Shown here one piece after another: positions 55,005-63,431 of a stretch of DNA of 64,000 nt. The position numbers were made by a program, and so were the translations under genes. The notes under the pieces were generated by a model. The model was not told the origin of the DNA, ran no database searches, and was given only the letters and a program-made list of their open reading frames with translations. The stretch spans positions 143,057-207,056 of the forward strand of contig JALWYQ010000001.1 in NCBI GenBank assembly GCA_027078365.1, in the 5' to 3' direction. This DNA comes from Phycisphaerae bacterium. Its GTDB lineage: Bacteria; Planctomycetota; Phycisphaerae; Sedimentisphaerales; Sedimentisphaeraceae. The stretch's first letter is position 1, and every line of letters starts with the position of its first letter.

Positions 55005-55427
55005 ATGAAAATAGCAATATCGGTATGGAATAATTCGCTTTCAAATGTGTTTGATTTTTCTACAAATGTTTTGATTGTAGATATTGAAGATGCAAAGGAG
55101 GTTGCGCGTTCAAAGGTAAATCTAGAAGACACCTTAGCGCAGCAGAAGGCAAAAAAACTCAAGGATCTAGGCGTTGAAACCCTCATATGTGGTGCGATTT
55201 CACGTGAGGTTGTCTTTGCGCTAGATAGCGTTGGAATTGAAGTACTTGCTTATGTTACGGGAGAAGTCGAAGAGGTTCTCCAAGCGCATTTAAATAACAG
55301 TTTAGATGCAGCTAAATTTGTGATGCCGGGTTGTTGGCATGGAGCTAGAAATGGTTTTGGCGGTTGTATGCGCAAACGTAGGCTGCGCAGCTGTGCCAAG
55401 GAAGCTATAAACAAGAAAGGTGGTTAA
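55005..55427 (+). CDS. NifX/ORP-type dinitrogenase cofactor-binding-like protein, Cys-rich tail
   Basis: 140 residues from the ATG at 55005. The NifB/NifX fold is present (MKIAISVWNN at the start, DLGVETLICGAISREV in the middle), then a tail with three cysteines (MPGCWHGARNGFGGCMRKRR, SC). Proteins of this family bind Mo-Fe or Mo-Cu clusters; ORP itself carries a Mo-Cu cluster in sulphate reducers. First gene after the sigma-54 promoter. Confidence 0.85.
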   Translation: MKIAISVWNNSLSNVFDFSTNVLIVDIEDAKEVARSKVNLEDTLAQQKAKKLKDLGVETLICGAISREVVFALDSVGIEVLAYVTGEVEEVLQAHLNNSLDAAKFVMPGCWHGARNGFGGCMRKRRLRSCAKEAINKKGG

Positions 55428-55428
55428 T

Positions 55429-55791
55429 ATGAAAGTAGCAGTAACTGCACAAGGCAGAGATCTTGCAAGTGAGATTGATTTGAGATTTGGAAGGGCAAAG
55501 TATCTTCTCGTTGTTGATACAGAAACAAATGAGTTCGAAGTTTGTGATAACACTGTCAACCTAAATGCCGCTCAAGGTGCTGGGGTCCAAACGGGTATGA
55601 ATATTGCCAACTTAGATGTTGATGCTGTTATTACAGGTAATGTTGGTCCAAATGCCTTTAGAACTCTTAATGCAGCAGATGTGAAGATATTTCTTGCTAA
55701 GAAGTGTTCTGTTCAAGAAGCAATAGATAAGATGAAATCCGGAGAGCTAACAGCTCAAGAGAGTGCAAATGTTGAAGGGCATTGGGTTTAG
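55429..55791 (+). CDS. NifX/NifB-family cluster-binding-like protein
   Basis: 120 residues from the ATG at 55429, one base after the previous stop, with AAAGGTGG upstream. VTAQGRDLASEIDLRFGRAK and VITGNVGPNAFRTLNAADVK are standard for the family. It is a close relative of the small MTH1175-type proteins. Possible role: carries or delivers a metal-sulphur cluster within the ORP-like complex. Confidence 0.9.
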   Translation: MKVAVTAQGRDLASEIDLRFGRAKYLLVVDTETNEFEVCDNTVNLNAAQGAGVQTGMNIANLDVDAVITGNVGPNAFRTLNAADVKIFLAKKCSVQEAIDKMKSGELTAQESANVEGHWV

Positions 55792-55905
55792 ATAGTTGTT
55801 TCGGTAGGCAAGAAGAAGTCTTGTCGCTGAAAGATAAGGGAATTCTATTTATTGCTTAAAAGCAATTATTGGAGTTGTCTTTAGTGTTTTGAAAGGAGAA
55901 TTATC

Positions 55906-56160
55906 ATGCCATTTGGAGATGCAACAGGTCCAACCGGTGCTGGACCAATGACAGGTAGAGGATTAGGTCCTTGCGGTAGAGGTCAACAAAGAGGTGCTGG
56001 CTTTGGAGGCTTTGCCGGAAGGGGAAGGTTTGCGACTCGTTTGGGTCGTGGTCGATTTGGTTTTAATCAAGACGTTTCGACGCAAGAACAGATAGAAGAT
56101 TTAACTGCGCAGATACAAATCCTCAGCGATAAAATAGAAGACTTGCAAAAAAGAGAGTAG
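55906..56160 (+). CDS. DUF5320 Gly-rich protein
   Basis: 84 residues. The conserved start MPFGDATGPTGAGPMTGRG, then GPCG, is the DUF5320 signature; the Gly/Arg-rich middle follows, and a short coiled coil ends it (LTAQIQILSDKIEDLQKRE). Such proteins regularly occur beside NifX and Mrp genes in anaerobes. No activity is known. GAAAGGAG stands before the start. Confidence 0.9.
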   Translation: MPFGDATGPTGAGPMTGRGLGPCGRGQQRGAGFGGFAGRGRFATRLGRGRFGFNQDVSTQEQIEDLTAQIQILSDKIEDLQKRE

Positions 56161-56172
56161 CGGTCTCTGATG

Positions 56173-56206
56173 ACAATCGCCCGCTTTCTTAGCCGCGGGC
56201 GATTGT
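56173..56206 (+). terminator. Strong hairpin after the DUF5320 gene
   Basis: ACAATCGCCCGC and GCGGGCGATTGT form a 12-base stem with a ten-base loop. The T run is poor, so it may protect the upstream mRNA rather than stop transcription. Confidence 0.65.
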
Positions 56207-56260
56207 TAGTTCGTAGTTTCGCGTTTTAGTAATAGCCTCTTGTAATTTTAGGGTTTTTCT

Positions 56261-56485
56261 ATGTGTAATCTACTCGAAGTTAATGAAGTTACGGTTGGAT
56301 TTCATCCTAGTGGTTACAGGATTGATAAGGGGGCCTCTGCCATGAATAGGTACACGAAGTGGAGAATCGACAGAGGTCACTGGTGTGAGCCAAGAGCAGT
56401 CTGCTTTCATTCTCTGCCAACAGATGGATGGATAGCAGTGGATAAGTTCGACTGGGATGAGCAGGATATATCTTTGGATTTGTAA
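56261..56485 (+). CDS. Small unknown protein, 74 residues
   Basis: An ATG with AGGG seven bases before it. The sequence is aromatic and charged (TKWRIDRGHWCEPRAVCFHS, then DGWIAVDKFDWDEQDIS) with three cysteines, one near the start and two in WCEPRAVC. No family is recognised. It lies between the DUF5320 gene and the two ATPases in the ORP-like cluster, so a role there is possible. Confidence 0.5.
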   Translation: MCNLLEVNEVTVGFHPSGYRIDKGASAMNRYTKWRIDRGHWCEPRAVCFHSLPTDGWIAVDKFDWDEQDISLDL

Positions 56486-56539
56486 TCTGCAAAACTTATT
56501 TAGCTTACCTTTAAGATTAAAACAGTATTGGAATTAATT

Positions 56540-57418
56540 GTGACTAAAAAAAATATTAAGATTGCTGTCGCTAGCGGTAAGGGCGGTACAGGAAAAACTA
56601 CCATCTCAACAAACTTAGCTAGAGCAATTGCTAAGAATCGCAGGGCTGCGCAATATCTAGATTGTGATGTTGAAGAGCCTAATGGGCATATATTTCTAAA
56701 GCCAGAGATTCAGAAGTCAAAAGCAGTCACTATAGATGTTCCAGAAGTGGACAATGAAAAATGCAACGGTTGCGGCAGGTGTAGTGATATATGTCAGTAT
56801 AACGCTATTGTTTCCTTGAAGAAGGTTGTCGTTACGTTTGATCAACTCTGTCATTCATGCGGCGGTTGTAAGTTGGTTTGTCCGACTTCTGCGATAACAG
56901 ATAAAGCTAAAGAGATAGGATTCGTAGATATTGGTGTGGCTAAAGAGATTGGTTTTATTCAAGGTCGTCTCAACATTGGCGATATACACACACCGCCACT
57001 GATTAAAGAAGTTAAAAAGGCTGCTAGTAGTGATTCTGTTATCGTGATAGACGCTCCGCCGGGGACGTCGTGTCCGGTTATTGAGGCGATAAAGGATTGC
57101 GATTTTGTTGTCCTTGTTACAGAGCCTACGCCGTTTGGTCTCAATGATTTAAGATTGGCTGTTGGTATGGTTCGAGAGCTAAAATTGCCGTTTGCTGTTG
57201 TGATTAATCGTAGCGATGCTGGAGATGATGAAGTTCTCAAATATTGTTCTAAAGAGAAAATTGATGTCGCTCTTGAAATACGCGATGACATAGAAATCGC
57301 CAAGGCGTACTCAAAAGGCGAGATGATTGTTGATGTCGCCGCTGATTACGAGAGAGGGTTTATCGATTTGTTTGACTACATTGATAAAAATATTCAATTA
57401 CAAGAGAAGCTAATATGA
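56540..57418 (+). CDS. Mrp/MinD-type ATPase with two ferredoxin clusters (first)
   Basis: 292 residues from a GTG at 56540 (GGAA eight bases upstream); a TTG at 56528 is possible. The deviant Walker A is SGKGGTGKTT, and a 2[4Fe-4S] insert follows with CNGCGRCSDIC and CHSCGGCKLVC. Then DAPPGTSCPVI is Walker B-like. Equivalent pairs (DVU2103 and DVU2104) belong to the ORP complex in Desulfovibrio. It probably loads or moves iron-sulphur clusters. Overlaps the next gene by four bases. Confidence 0.92.
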   Translation: MTKKNIKIAVASGKGGTGKTTISTNLARAIAKNRRAAQYLDCDVEEPNGHIFLKPEIQKSKAVTIDVPEVDNEKCNGCGRCSDICQYNAIVSLKKVVVTFDQLCHSCGGCKLVCPTSAITDKAKEIGFVDIGVAKEIGFIQGRLNIGDIHTPPLIKEVKKAASSDSVIVIDAPPGTSCPVIEAIKDCDFVVLVTEPTPFGLNDLRLAVGMVRELKLPFAVVINRSDAGDDEVLKYCSKEKIDVALEIRDDIEIAKAYSKGEMIVDVAADYERGFIDLFDYIDKNIQLQEKLI

Positions 57419-58308
57419 AAGAGCTAGTAGTTATAAGCGGTAAAGGCGGTACTGGTAAAACTAGTATTGTTGCCTCTTTGGCAACGCTTGCAGAAAAGGC
57501 TGTCTTGGCAGATTGTGATGTTGATGCGGCAGATTTGCATCTCGTACTAGAGCCAACAATTAAAAGAAGAGAAGATTTCATTGGTGGCAAGCAAGCCTTT
57601 ATTGTTGAAGATAACTGTATTGGTTGCGGTAGATGCGCTAGGATTTGTAAGTTTGAGGCAATAGAAGAAAAAGCGTTATCAAATGGTTCTAAAGGTAGTG
57701 TCTACAGAGTTGATACAATATCTTGCGAAGGTTGTGGCGTGTGTGTGGAGTTTTGTCCTCGTGAGGCAATTGAATTTAATGAAGTTGTCAATGGGCAGTG
57801 GTTTATCTCTGATACAAGATATGGAACTATGGTACATGCTACTCTTGGCATTGCGCAGGAAAATAGTGGCAAGCTTGTTTCATTAATTAGAAGAGAAGCA
57901 AAAGAGATTGCCAAGAAGGAAAATCAGAGCTTGATAATCGTTGATGGTTCTCCGGGGATTGGTTGTCCTGTTATTGCTTCTATAACTGGGGCCGATATTG
58001 TGCTGGTTGTTACAGAGCCAACGCTTTCTGGTCTGCATGATCTTGAAAGAGTTGTCGAGCTTGCAAGAGGCTTTGATTTGAGTATTGTCGTTGCGATTAA
58101 CAAGTATGATTTAAATCCTGATATGTCAGACAAGATAGAAGCGTATGCGTTGCAAAACGATATAGAAGTTGTCGGAAAGATTCACTACGATAAATCTGTT
58201 ACCAAAGCTCAGATTAATAGAGAGTCGTTGATAGAACATGGCGATTCTCTTGGTAGCACAGATATAAAGGAAATGTGGAAAAGATTAAGTAAGAGACTTA
58301 GTGAATAA
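57415..58308 (+). CDS. Mrp/MinD-type ATPase with two ferredoxin clusters (second)
   Basis: 297 residues; ATGA overlap with the previous gene. Same design: SGKGGTGKTS near the start, CIGCGRCARIC and CEGCGVCVEFC clusters, then VDGSPGIGCPVIASI. The two ATPases are paralogues and likely form a heterodimer. Cofactor and partner genes lie immediately up and downstream. Confidence 0.93.
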   Translation: MKELVVISGKGGTGKTSIVASLATLAEKAVLADCDVDAADLHLVLEPTIKRREDFIGGKQAFIVEDNCIGCGRCARICKFEAIEEKALSNGSKGSVYRVDTISCEGCGVCVEFCPREAIEFNEVVNGQWFISDTRYGTMVHATLGIAQENSGKLVSLIRREAKEIAKKENQSLIIVDGSPGIGCPVIASITGADIVLVVTEPTLSGLHDLERVVELARGFDLSIVVAINKYDLNPDMSDKIEAYALQNDIEVVGKIHYDKSVTKAQINRESLIEHGDSLGSTDIKEMWKRLSKRLSE

Positions 58309-58344
58309 TTACTTTGATAAAACTGTTTGTATAAGGGAAATAAA

Positions 58345-58683
58345 ATGAGATTAGCAATACCTTTAGTAGAGTCTAAATTGTCACAGCATTTTGGTCATTG
58401 CCAAGAGTTTGCGATTGTTGATGTTAATGCTGATAGTAAGCAGATTGTATCAACAGAACTTTTAACTCCACCAGCACATGAGCCTGGAGTGTTACCAAAG
58501 TGGTTATCTTCTCTTAATGTTAACGTTATTATCGCAGGTGGAATTGGTCAGCGTGCGCAGCAACTATTTGCTAACAATGGAATAGATGTTGTTGTTGGAG
58601 CCCCTGTTGATACCGCAGAAAATATAGCACTAGCCTATGTCAATAAGACCCTAGTCTCTGGCGCTAATGTATGCGACCATTAG
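58345..58683 (+). CDS. NifX-type cluster-binding-like protein (third)
   Basis: 112 residues from the ATG at 58345 with AAGGGA before it. RLAIPLVESKLSQHFGHCQE is the family start with the HFGHC motif common in this group, and VIIAGGIGQRAQQLFANNGI follows. It is the third such protein in the cluster. Its end overlaps the frame of the next gene, but the next start is 16 bases after the stop. Confidence 0.92.
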   Translation: MRLAIPLVESKLSQHFGHCQEFAIVDVNADSKQIVSTELLTPPAHEPGVLPKWLSSLNVNVIIAGGIGQRAQQLFANNGIDVVVGAPVDTAENIALAYVNKTLVSGANVCDH

Positions 58684-58699
58684 GAGGAGACTAATCTAT

Positions 58700-59527
58700 A
58701 TGTCTACGGGACTCAAAATAGTTGTACTCGTTGAGAATGATTCTATTAGAGACGATGTCTTGACCGAACATGGTCTTTCATTCTGGATTGAGTATAAAGG
58801 GAATCGCATTCTCTTTGATACAGGTCAAAGCGATATTATCTTGCACAATGCTAAAAAGCTTGGAGTAGATTTATCTTCTGCTGATGCGGTTGTCTTAAGC
58901 CATGGTCATTATGACCATTGTGGAGGATTGCCTGCTGTGTTGAAGCTGGCGTCTAAGGCAAAGATTTTTATACATCCATCGGCCTTACAGCAGAGATTTT
59001 CTCAGAAGCCAACGACAACTCGATTTATAGGAATGAGTGAAGCGGCTATTGAAGCTTTAAATGGCAGAGATGTTGTTTGGACTAAAGGCTCTACGCAAGT
59101 TCTTGAAGGAGTTTCTGTTACTGGCAGCATTGATAGAGTCAACGATTTTGAGGATGTTGGCGGCAATTTCTTCTTGGATAAAGATTGCAATATTGCTGAT
59201 GATGTTGTTGACGACCAAGCCTTGTTTATTGAATCAGACGATGGGATTGTAGTTCTATTAGGCTGCGCTCACAGCGGTATTATAAACACGCTAGATTATA
59301 TATCTAAGATTACCAACAACAAGCCTATCAAGGCAGTAATAGGCGGAACACATTTGGTAAATGCATCGGATTATCGTCTTGAAAAAACAATGGAGGCAAT
59401 TGCGAGATACAATTTATTAATGATATCACCGCTTCACTGTAGTGGAAATAAAGCGGTGGAGAGAATAAGAGAGGCTTTTCCAGATCTGTATTCTTATAGC
59501 GCTGGGGGAACTAGATTTTCACTGTAA
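58700..59527 (+). CDS. Metallo-beta-lactamase-fold protein
   Basis: 275 residues from the ATG at 58700 with AGGAGGAG upstream. The metal ligands appear as SHGHYDHCGG, CAHSG and, at the end, SPLHCSG. The pattern fits the COG1237 group (MBL-fold, 7,8-dihydropterin-6-methyl-4-(beta-D-ribofuranosyl)-aminobenzene 5'-phosphate synthase-like), seen beside Mrp and NifX genes. The substrate is not known. Confidence 0.9.
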   Translation: MSTGLKIVVLVENDSIRDDVLTEHGLSFWIEYKGNRILFDTGQSDIILHNAKKLGVDLSSADAVVLSHGHYDHCGGLPAVLKLASKAKIFIHPSALQQRFSQKPTTTRFIGMSEAAIEALNGRDVVWTKGSTQVLEGVSVTGSIDRVNDFEDVGGNFFLDKDCNIADDVVDDQALFIESDDGIVVLLGCAHSGIINTLDYISKITNNKPIKAVIGGTHLVNASDYRLEKTMEAIARYNLLMISPLHCSGNKAVERIREAFPDLYSYSAGGTRFSL

Positions 59528-59549
59528 TATATCTAAAGGAATCTTAATA

Positions 59550-59936
59550 ATGGCGAAATTACCACAAGAAGTTAAAGATGCAATTGAGGTAGCAATAAAC
59601 AAGCAAGAGGCATTCCCCGTAGCAACGGCTAGCAATGATTCTGTTGCAAATGTTGCCTACATTACATATTTAAAGCCAATCGATGATGAGACAATATTGA
59701 TAGCGGATAACTTTCTAAACAAGACACGTGATAATATCTTGGCAAACTCCAATGTTTCATTTGCGGTCCTTGATGAAGCAAAGGGTTCATATCAAGTTAA
59801 AGGAAAAGCTAAAAGATTAACAGAAGGTGAAATGTTTGACCACGTTCAAGAGTGGGTTGTGGATGAATTGCCAAGGGAAGCTGCAATTGTGATGACAGTA
59901 GAAGAAGTTTACAACGGCGCCAACAAACTATGCTAG
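59550..59936 (+). CDS. Pyridoxamine-5'-phosphate-oxidase-like flavin-binding protein
   Basis: 128 residues. A split-barrel FMN-binding fold: FPVATASNDSVANVAYITYL, ILIADNFLNKTRDNILANSN and GSYQVKGKAKRLTEG. Likely an oxidoreductase or flavin-binding sensor in the redox cluster; FMN contact is inferred from the family. Confidence 0.88.
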   Translation: MAKLPQEVKDAIEVAINKQEAFPVATASNDSVANVAYITYLKPIDDETILIADNFLNKTRDNILANSNVSFAVLDEAKGSYQVKGKAKRLTEGEMFDHVQEWVVDELPREAAIVMTVEEVYNGANKLC

Positions 59937-59972
59937 CTGATTAATAAAAATTAAATAATAGGGATAACGAAA

Positions 59973-61325
59973 ATGATAAAAACGGATGTGTTAGTTATTG
60001 GAGGCTGCGCAGCTGGTATAGTTGCAGCGACAACAGGTAAAAGTAATAATCCAGACAAGAGATTTCTTGTCGTTCGCAAAGAAGAGAAAGTTTTAGTGCC
60101 GTGCGGCATTCCCTACATCTTTGGCTCTCTTGAGAGTAGCGATAAAAATGTTATTCCGGCTGAGGCTCTATTTGAGAGAATGGGTATTGATCTTTTGATT
60201 GATGAAATTGTCTCTATCGATAAAGAAAATAAGGTTTGCAAAACATCGAATGCACAAGAAATAGGTTACGATAAACTTGTGTTGGCTACTGGCTCTACTC
60301 CATCAGTTCCTGGTTGGCTTAAGGGTAGTGACTTAGAGAATGTATTTGTTGTTCCAAAAAATAAAGTATATCTCGACAAGGTTCTAGATAAGTTAAACGA
60401 TTGTAATAAGATTGTCGTTGTTGGTGCTGGCTTCATAGGTGTAGAATTGTCTGATGAGCTCAAAAAGAGAGGCAAAGATGTTGTCCTAGTTGAGTTGATG
60501 GATCATATACTGGGAATGGCGTTTGATCAAGATATTGCCGTTAGAGCGCAGAAAGAACTGGAGTCTAGAGGTGTTACACTTAAGTTAGGCTCAGGGATTA
60601 AAGAGATACAGGGCGAGGGTAAAGTTTCAAGTGTAATTCTTGGCAACGATGAGGTAGTTGATGCCGATGCAGTTATCCTTTCAATGGGATATCGACCTAA
60701 TGTCGAACTGGCAAAAACTGCGGATATTAGAATCTCTAAATTGGGATTCTTTGCAGTAGATGAATATATGCGTACAGATGAGCCTGATATCTTTGCGGTT
60801 GGCGATTGTGCGGAGAAAAGAGATTTTATAACACACAAGGACAGCCCTGTTATGTTGGCTTCGGTTGCGTGCGCGGAAGCACGTGTTGCAGGAATGAATC
60901 TCTATAAACTCTCAACTCTAAAAACAATTCATGGAACTATTGCTCTCTTTGCCACTGTCGTTGGAGATGTTGCTTTCGGAGCTGCCGGTGTTACGGAGAA
61001 AACTGCACAGCAAGAAGGCTTTGACGTAATAGTTGGCGAGTTTGAAGGTGTTGATAAACATCCTGGCTCTTTGGAGGGCACCAATAAACAACTGGTTAAA
61101 TTAATTGTTTCCAAAGAATCTGGAGTTGTATTGGGTGGTGAAATTGTTGGTGGTCAAAGCGTTGGTGAGTTGATAAATGTCTTGGGTGTTGCGATACAAA
61201 ATGCAATGACAGTGTACTCACTCTTAACATTGCAGATTGGCACGCATCCACTCCTTACGGCTGCACCAACTGCGTATCCGTTAATTAAGGCAGCCGAAGC
61301 TGCGATGCGCAAACTTCAGAAATAA
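59973..61325 (+). CDS. CoA-disulfide reductase / NADH oxidase-like flavoprotein
   Basis: 450 residues. The FAD motif near the start has GGCAAGIVA in place of the common GGxAAG, the single redox Cys is in PCGIPY (about 43), a second dinucleotide fold is VVVGAGFIGVEL, and the FAD contact FAVGDCAE follows; the dimerisation domain ends it. Such enzymes reduce CoA or glutathione disulfides or oxygen. In an anaerobe it may help remove oxygen or disulfide stress. Part of the redox cluster. Confidence 0.9.
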   Translation: MIKTDVLVIGGCAAGIVAATTGKSNNPDKRFLVVRKEEKVLVPCGIPYIFGSLESSDKNVIPAEALFERMGIDLLIDEIVSIDKENKVCKTSNAQEIGYDKLVLATGSTPSVPGWLKGSDLENVFVVPKNKVYLDKVLDKLNDCNKIVVVGAGFIGVELSDELKKRGKDVVLVELMDHILGMAFDQDIAVRAQKELESRGVTLKLGSGIKEIQGEGKVSSVILGNDEVVDADAVILSMGYRPNVELAKTADIRISKLGFFAVDEYMRTDEPDIFAVGDCAEKRDFITHKDSPVMLASVACAEARVAGMNLYKLSTLKTIHGTIALFATVVGDVAFGAAGVTEKTAQQEGFDVIVGEFEGVDKHPGSLEGTNKQLVKLIVSKESGVVLGGEIVGGQSVGELINVLGVAIQNAMTVYSLLTLQIGTHPLLTAAPTAYPLIKAAEAAMRKLQK

Positions 61326-61431
61326 GGGTTACCTTAATTTATTATGTTTGTTAAAATGCCGTGGACTTGCTCTAATGAATAGGGTGAGTCCATATTTATA
61401 AATACCAAAACAATATTGAAAGGCTGAGTTT

Positions 61432-61848
61432 ATGGATATTTTTAAAAATGAGCTAAGTAAGGTTGGCAAAGATGTTGCAACGACTGTAATGAGTGGAGTT
61501 GGCAAGGTGACGGTTGAAGCTCCCCTTGAATACGGTGGTAGCGGCAATTCGCTTAATCCAGAAGAGCTTTTTGTTGCCTCTGTTAACAGTTGTCTGATGT
61601 TAGTGTTTGAACATTTTGCAAATAAATATAAGGTTGATTTAATCTCTTATGACTCTGAGGCAGCTGGAGAGGTTGAGAAGACCAAAAATGGCCTGCGTTT
61701 CACCAAAGTTGTAGTTACTGCTCAGGTTAAAGTTGATGAGTCTCATGCGGATAAGATTAATGAGATTGCAGAATTGGCAGAGAAGTACTGTCTAGTCTCT
61801 GGGTCTCTGAACTGCCCGGTTGAGTATAAAGTGGAAAGAGTTTTGTAG
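61432..61848 (+). CDS. OsmC-family peroxiredoxin-like protein
   Basis: 138 residues. The two active-site cysteines are in SVNSCLMLVFEH and GSLNCPVEYKV, as in OsmC/Ohr proteins that reduce organic peroxides by a thiol mechanism. GAAAGGCTGAG leads the start. It follows the flavoprotein after 106 bases and fits a thiol-redox theme. Confidence 0.92.
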   Translation: MDIFKNELSKVGKDVATTVMSGVGKVTVEAPLEYGGSGNSLNPEELFVASVNSCLMLVFEHFANKYKVDLISYDSEAAGEVEKTKNGLRFTKVVVTAQVKVDESHADKINEIAELAEKYCLVSGSLNCPVEYKVERVL

Positions 61849-61994
61849 AGAGTTTTAGCAATCCTACAAAAGTTTAGAAGTTGATATTAAAACTTTACTT
61901 GCGTAGCATGTTAAAAGTGGTAAAATCACTGAGATATTGAGCATTTTAAGGAGGTGCTGAGTATTAAATTATAGTTGTTTTTTTGGAGAATGAT

Positions 61995-63041
61995 GTGGCT
62001 ATGAACTATCTTAAATCTTTTACTTGCGTTGCTTTATTGCTATTGGTCACCATTTCGGGTGTATTTGCAAACGACAACACTTCCGACACCAAAATCTTAT
62101 CAGATAAGGGTGGCCCTAGGGTGGAGTTTGAAAGCACCATTAGAGATTTTGGAGATGTAGCTCCAAAGAGTGTTCATGAATTTGAGTATAGATTCAAGAA
62201 TGTTGGTGATGAGCCTTTGATTATTTCCTATGTTCAAAGCACATGCGGATGTACTATCCCGACGCTGAGCAAAAAAGAATATGCCCCTGGAGAGAAGGGT
62301 GTTATTAAGGTTAAGTACACCGCTTCATCGAGAGCTGGCAAGGTTACAAAGAAGATCTATTTCCATAGTAACGATGTCGTCAATCCACGCTACGGCTTAG
62401 TTATTAAGTCCAATACCGTTTTGAAGGTTACCATAAAACCTAAAAGGATAAATCTGTCTCTAACTGCGCCAAACTGTGGAATGGTGCCAATCAAAATACG
62501 TAGCAAAGATGGAAAGGATTTTTCAATTCTTAGTGTTGATGGACCGGTCCCAGGGCTTGTGACTACTGATATTGATAAAAATCTTTCTGCAAATGAATTT
62601 ATACTGAATCCTGTTGTTGATGTTAAGAAACTAGAGAAGCATCTCAATGGTATTATTCGAGTAAAAATCAACCATCCTGATTGCAAGGTTGTAACCCTTA
62701 GCTACACTACAAAGCCTAAATTTAGTATCTCACCGGCTAGGATTCTTTTCCTTGAGGCAGAACCAGGCCAGAGTGAGCAACGTGAAATAATGATAAAGAC
62801 TAACTACAGCGATAAAATTGAGATTGGCTCGATTGTATCTAAAAACGGCCTTATCAGTGTTGTTGGCAAGGAAATTGATGGTCCTATTGCAACCTTAAAG
62901 GTTGTAATTAAGGCACCTAGAGACATGAAACAACAGCGTTTCTTTACAGATTCACTATCCGTTAAGCTTTTAAGCGGTGAAGAATTGGTTATAAAATGTA
63001 ACGGTTGGTTTAAGAAAGAGCTCTTTAAAAAAGCAAAATAG
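61995..63041 (+). CDS. DUF1573 exported protein
   Basis: 349 residues from a GTG at 61995 (GGAG six bases upstream) or 347 from the ATG at 62001. A signal peptide is followed by a DUF1573 domain (FESTIRDFGDVAPKSVHEFE, then QSTCGCTIPTLSKKEYAPGE) and later Ig-like strands. DUF1573 proteins occur in Bacteroidetes and PVC phyla and are thought to sit in the envelope; the function is unknown. TTGCGT and TAAAAT 16 bases apart (about 61898-61925) form a possible promoter. Confidence 0.9.
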   Translation: MAMNYLKSFTCVALLLLVTISGVFANDNTSDTKILSDKGGPRVEFESTIRDFGDVAPKSVHEFEYRFKNVGDEPLIISYVQSTCGCTIPTLSKKEYAPGEKGVIKVKYTASSRAGKVTKKIYFHSNDVVNPRYGLVIKSNTVLKVTIKPKRINLSLTAPNCGMVPIKIRSKDGKDFSILSVDGPVPGLVTTDIDKNLSANEFILNPVVDVKKLEKHLNGIIRVKINHPDCKVVTLSYTTKPKFSISPARILFLEAEPGQSEQREIMIKTNYSDKIEIGSIVSKNGLISVVGKEIDGPIATLKVVIKAPRDMKQQRFFTDSLSVKLLSGEELVIKCNGWFKKELFKKAK

Positions 63042-63103
63042 TTGTTTCTTAGAAGGATTTCAAGACAAGAGCCGTGTCGTAAGGTTGTATAGTTAAAGAG
63101 TTT

Positions 63104-63137
63104 ATAAGAACACCCGTTTGGGTGTTCTTATTTTTTT
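63104..63137 (+). terminator. Terminator after the DUF1573 gene
   Basis: ATAAGAACACCC and GGGTGTTCTTAT form a 12-base stem with a GTTT loop followed by seven T. Confidence 0.96.
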
Positions 63138-63431
63138 GCCCAGATATACGCCAGCTTTTAGCAACTTTAAAGTCTATTTTCAGTAGTCTCTTCTAGTCAT
63201 ATTATGTGGCGATACAATGATTAGGAACTTTAATCGGTTTTACTTGTCAAAATTGTTGAAGGTATATTCGCTATTATCAGTGTTAAAATCAGCGATATGG
63301 GATAAATAGGCAAAATAGCGGCTGAAAATATAGCGTTTTTTTGGTGAAATACCGATAAAAGATTGGACTTTTTTAAGTGGTTGATTGATTAAGAAGTTAG
63401 CATTTTGTTTAAATTGATTGAGGTAGAATTT
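63138..63431. other. Intergenic region
   Basis: About 290 AT-rich bases holding the promoter and leader of the next gene. GAGGTAG precedes its ATG. A 79-codon minus-strand frame crosses the region but has no family features. Confidence 0.5.
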
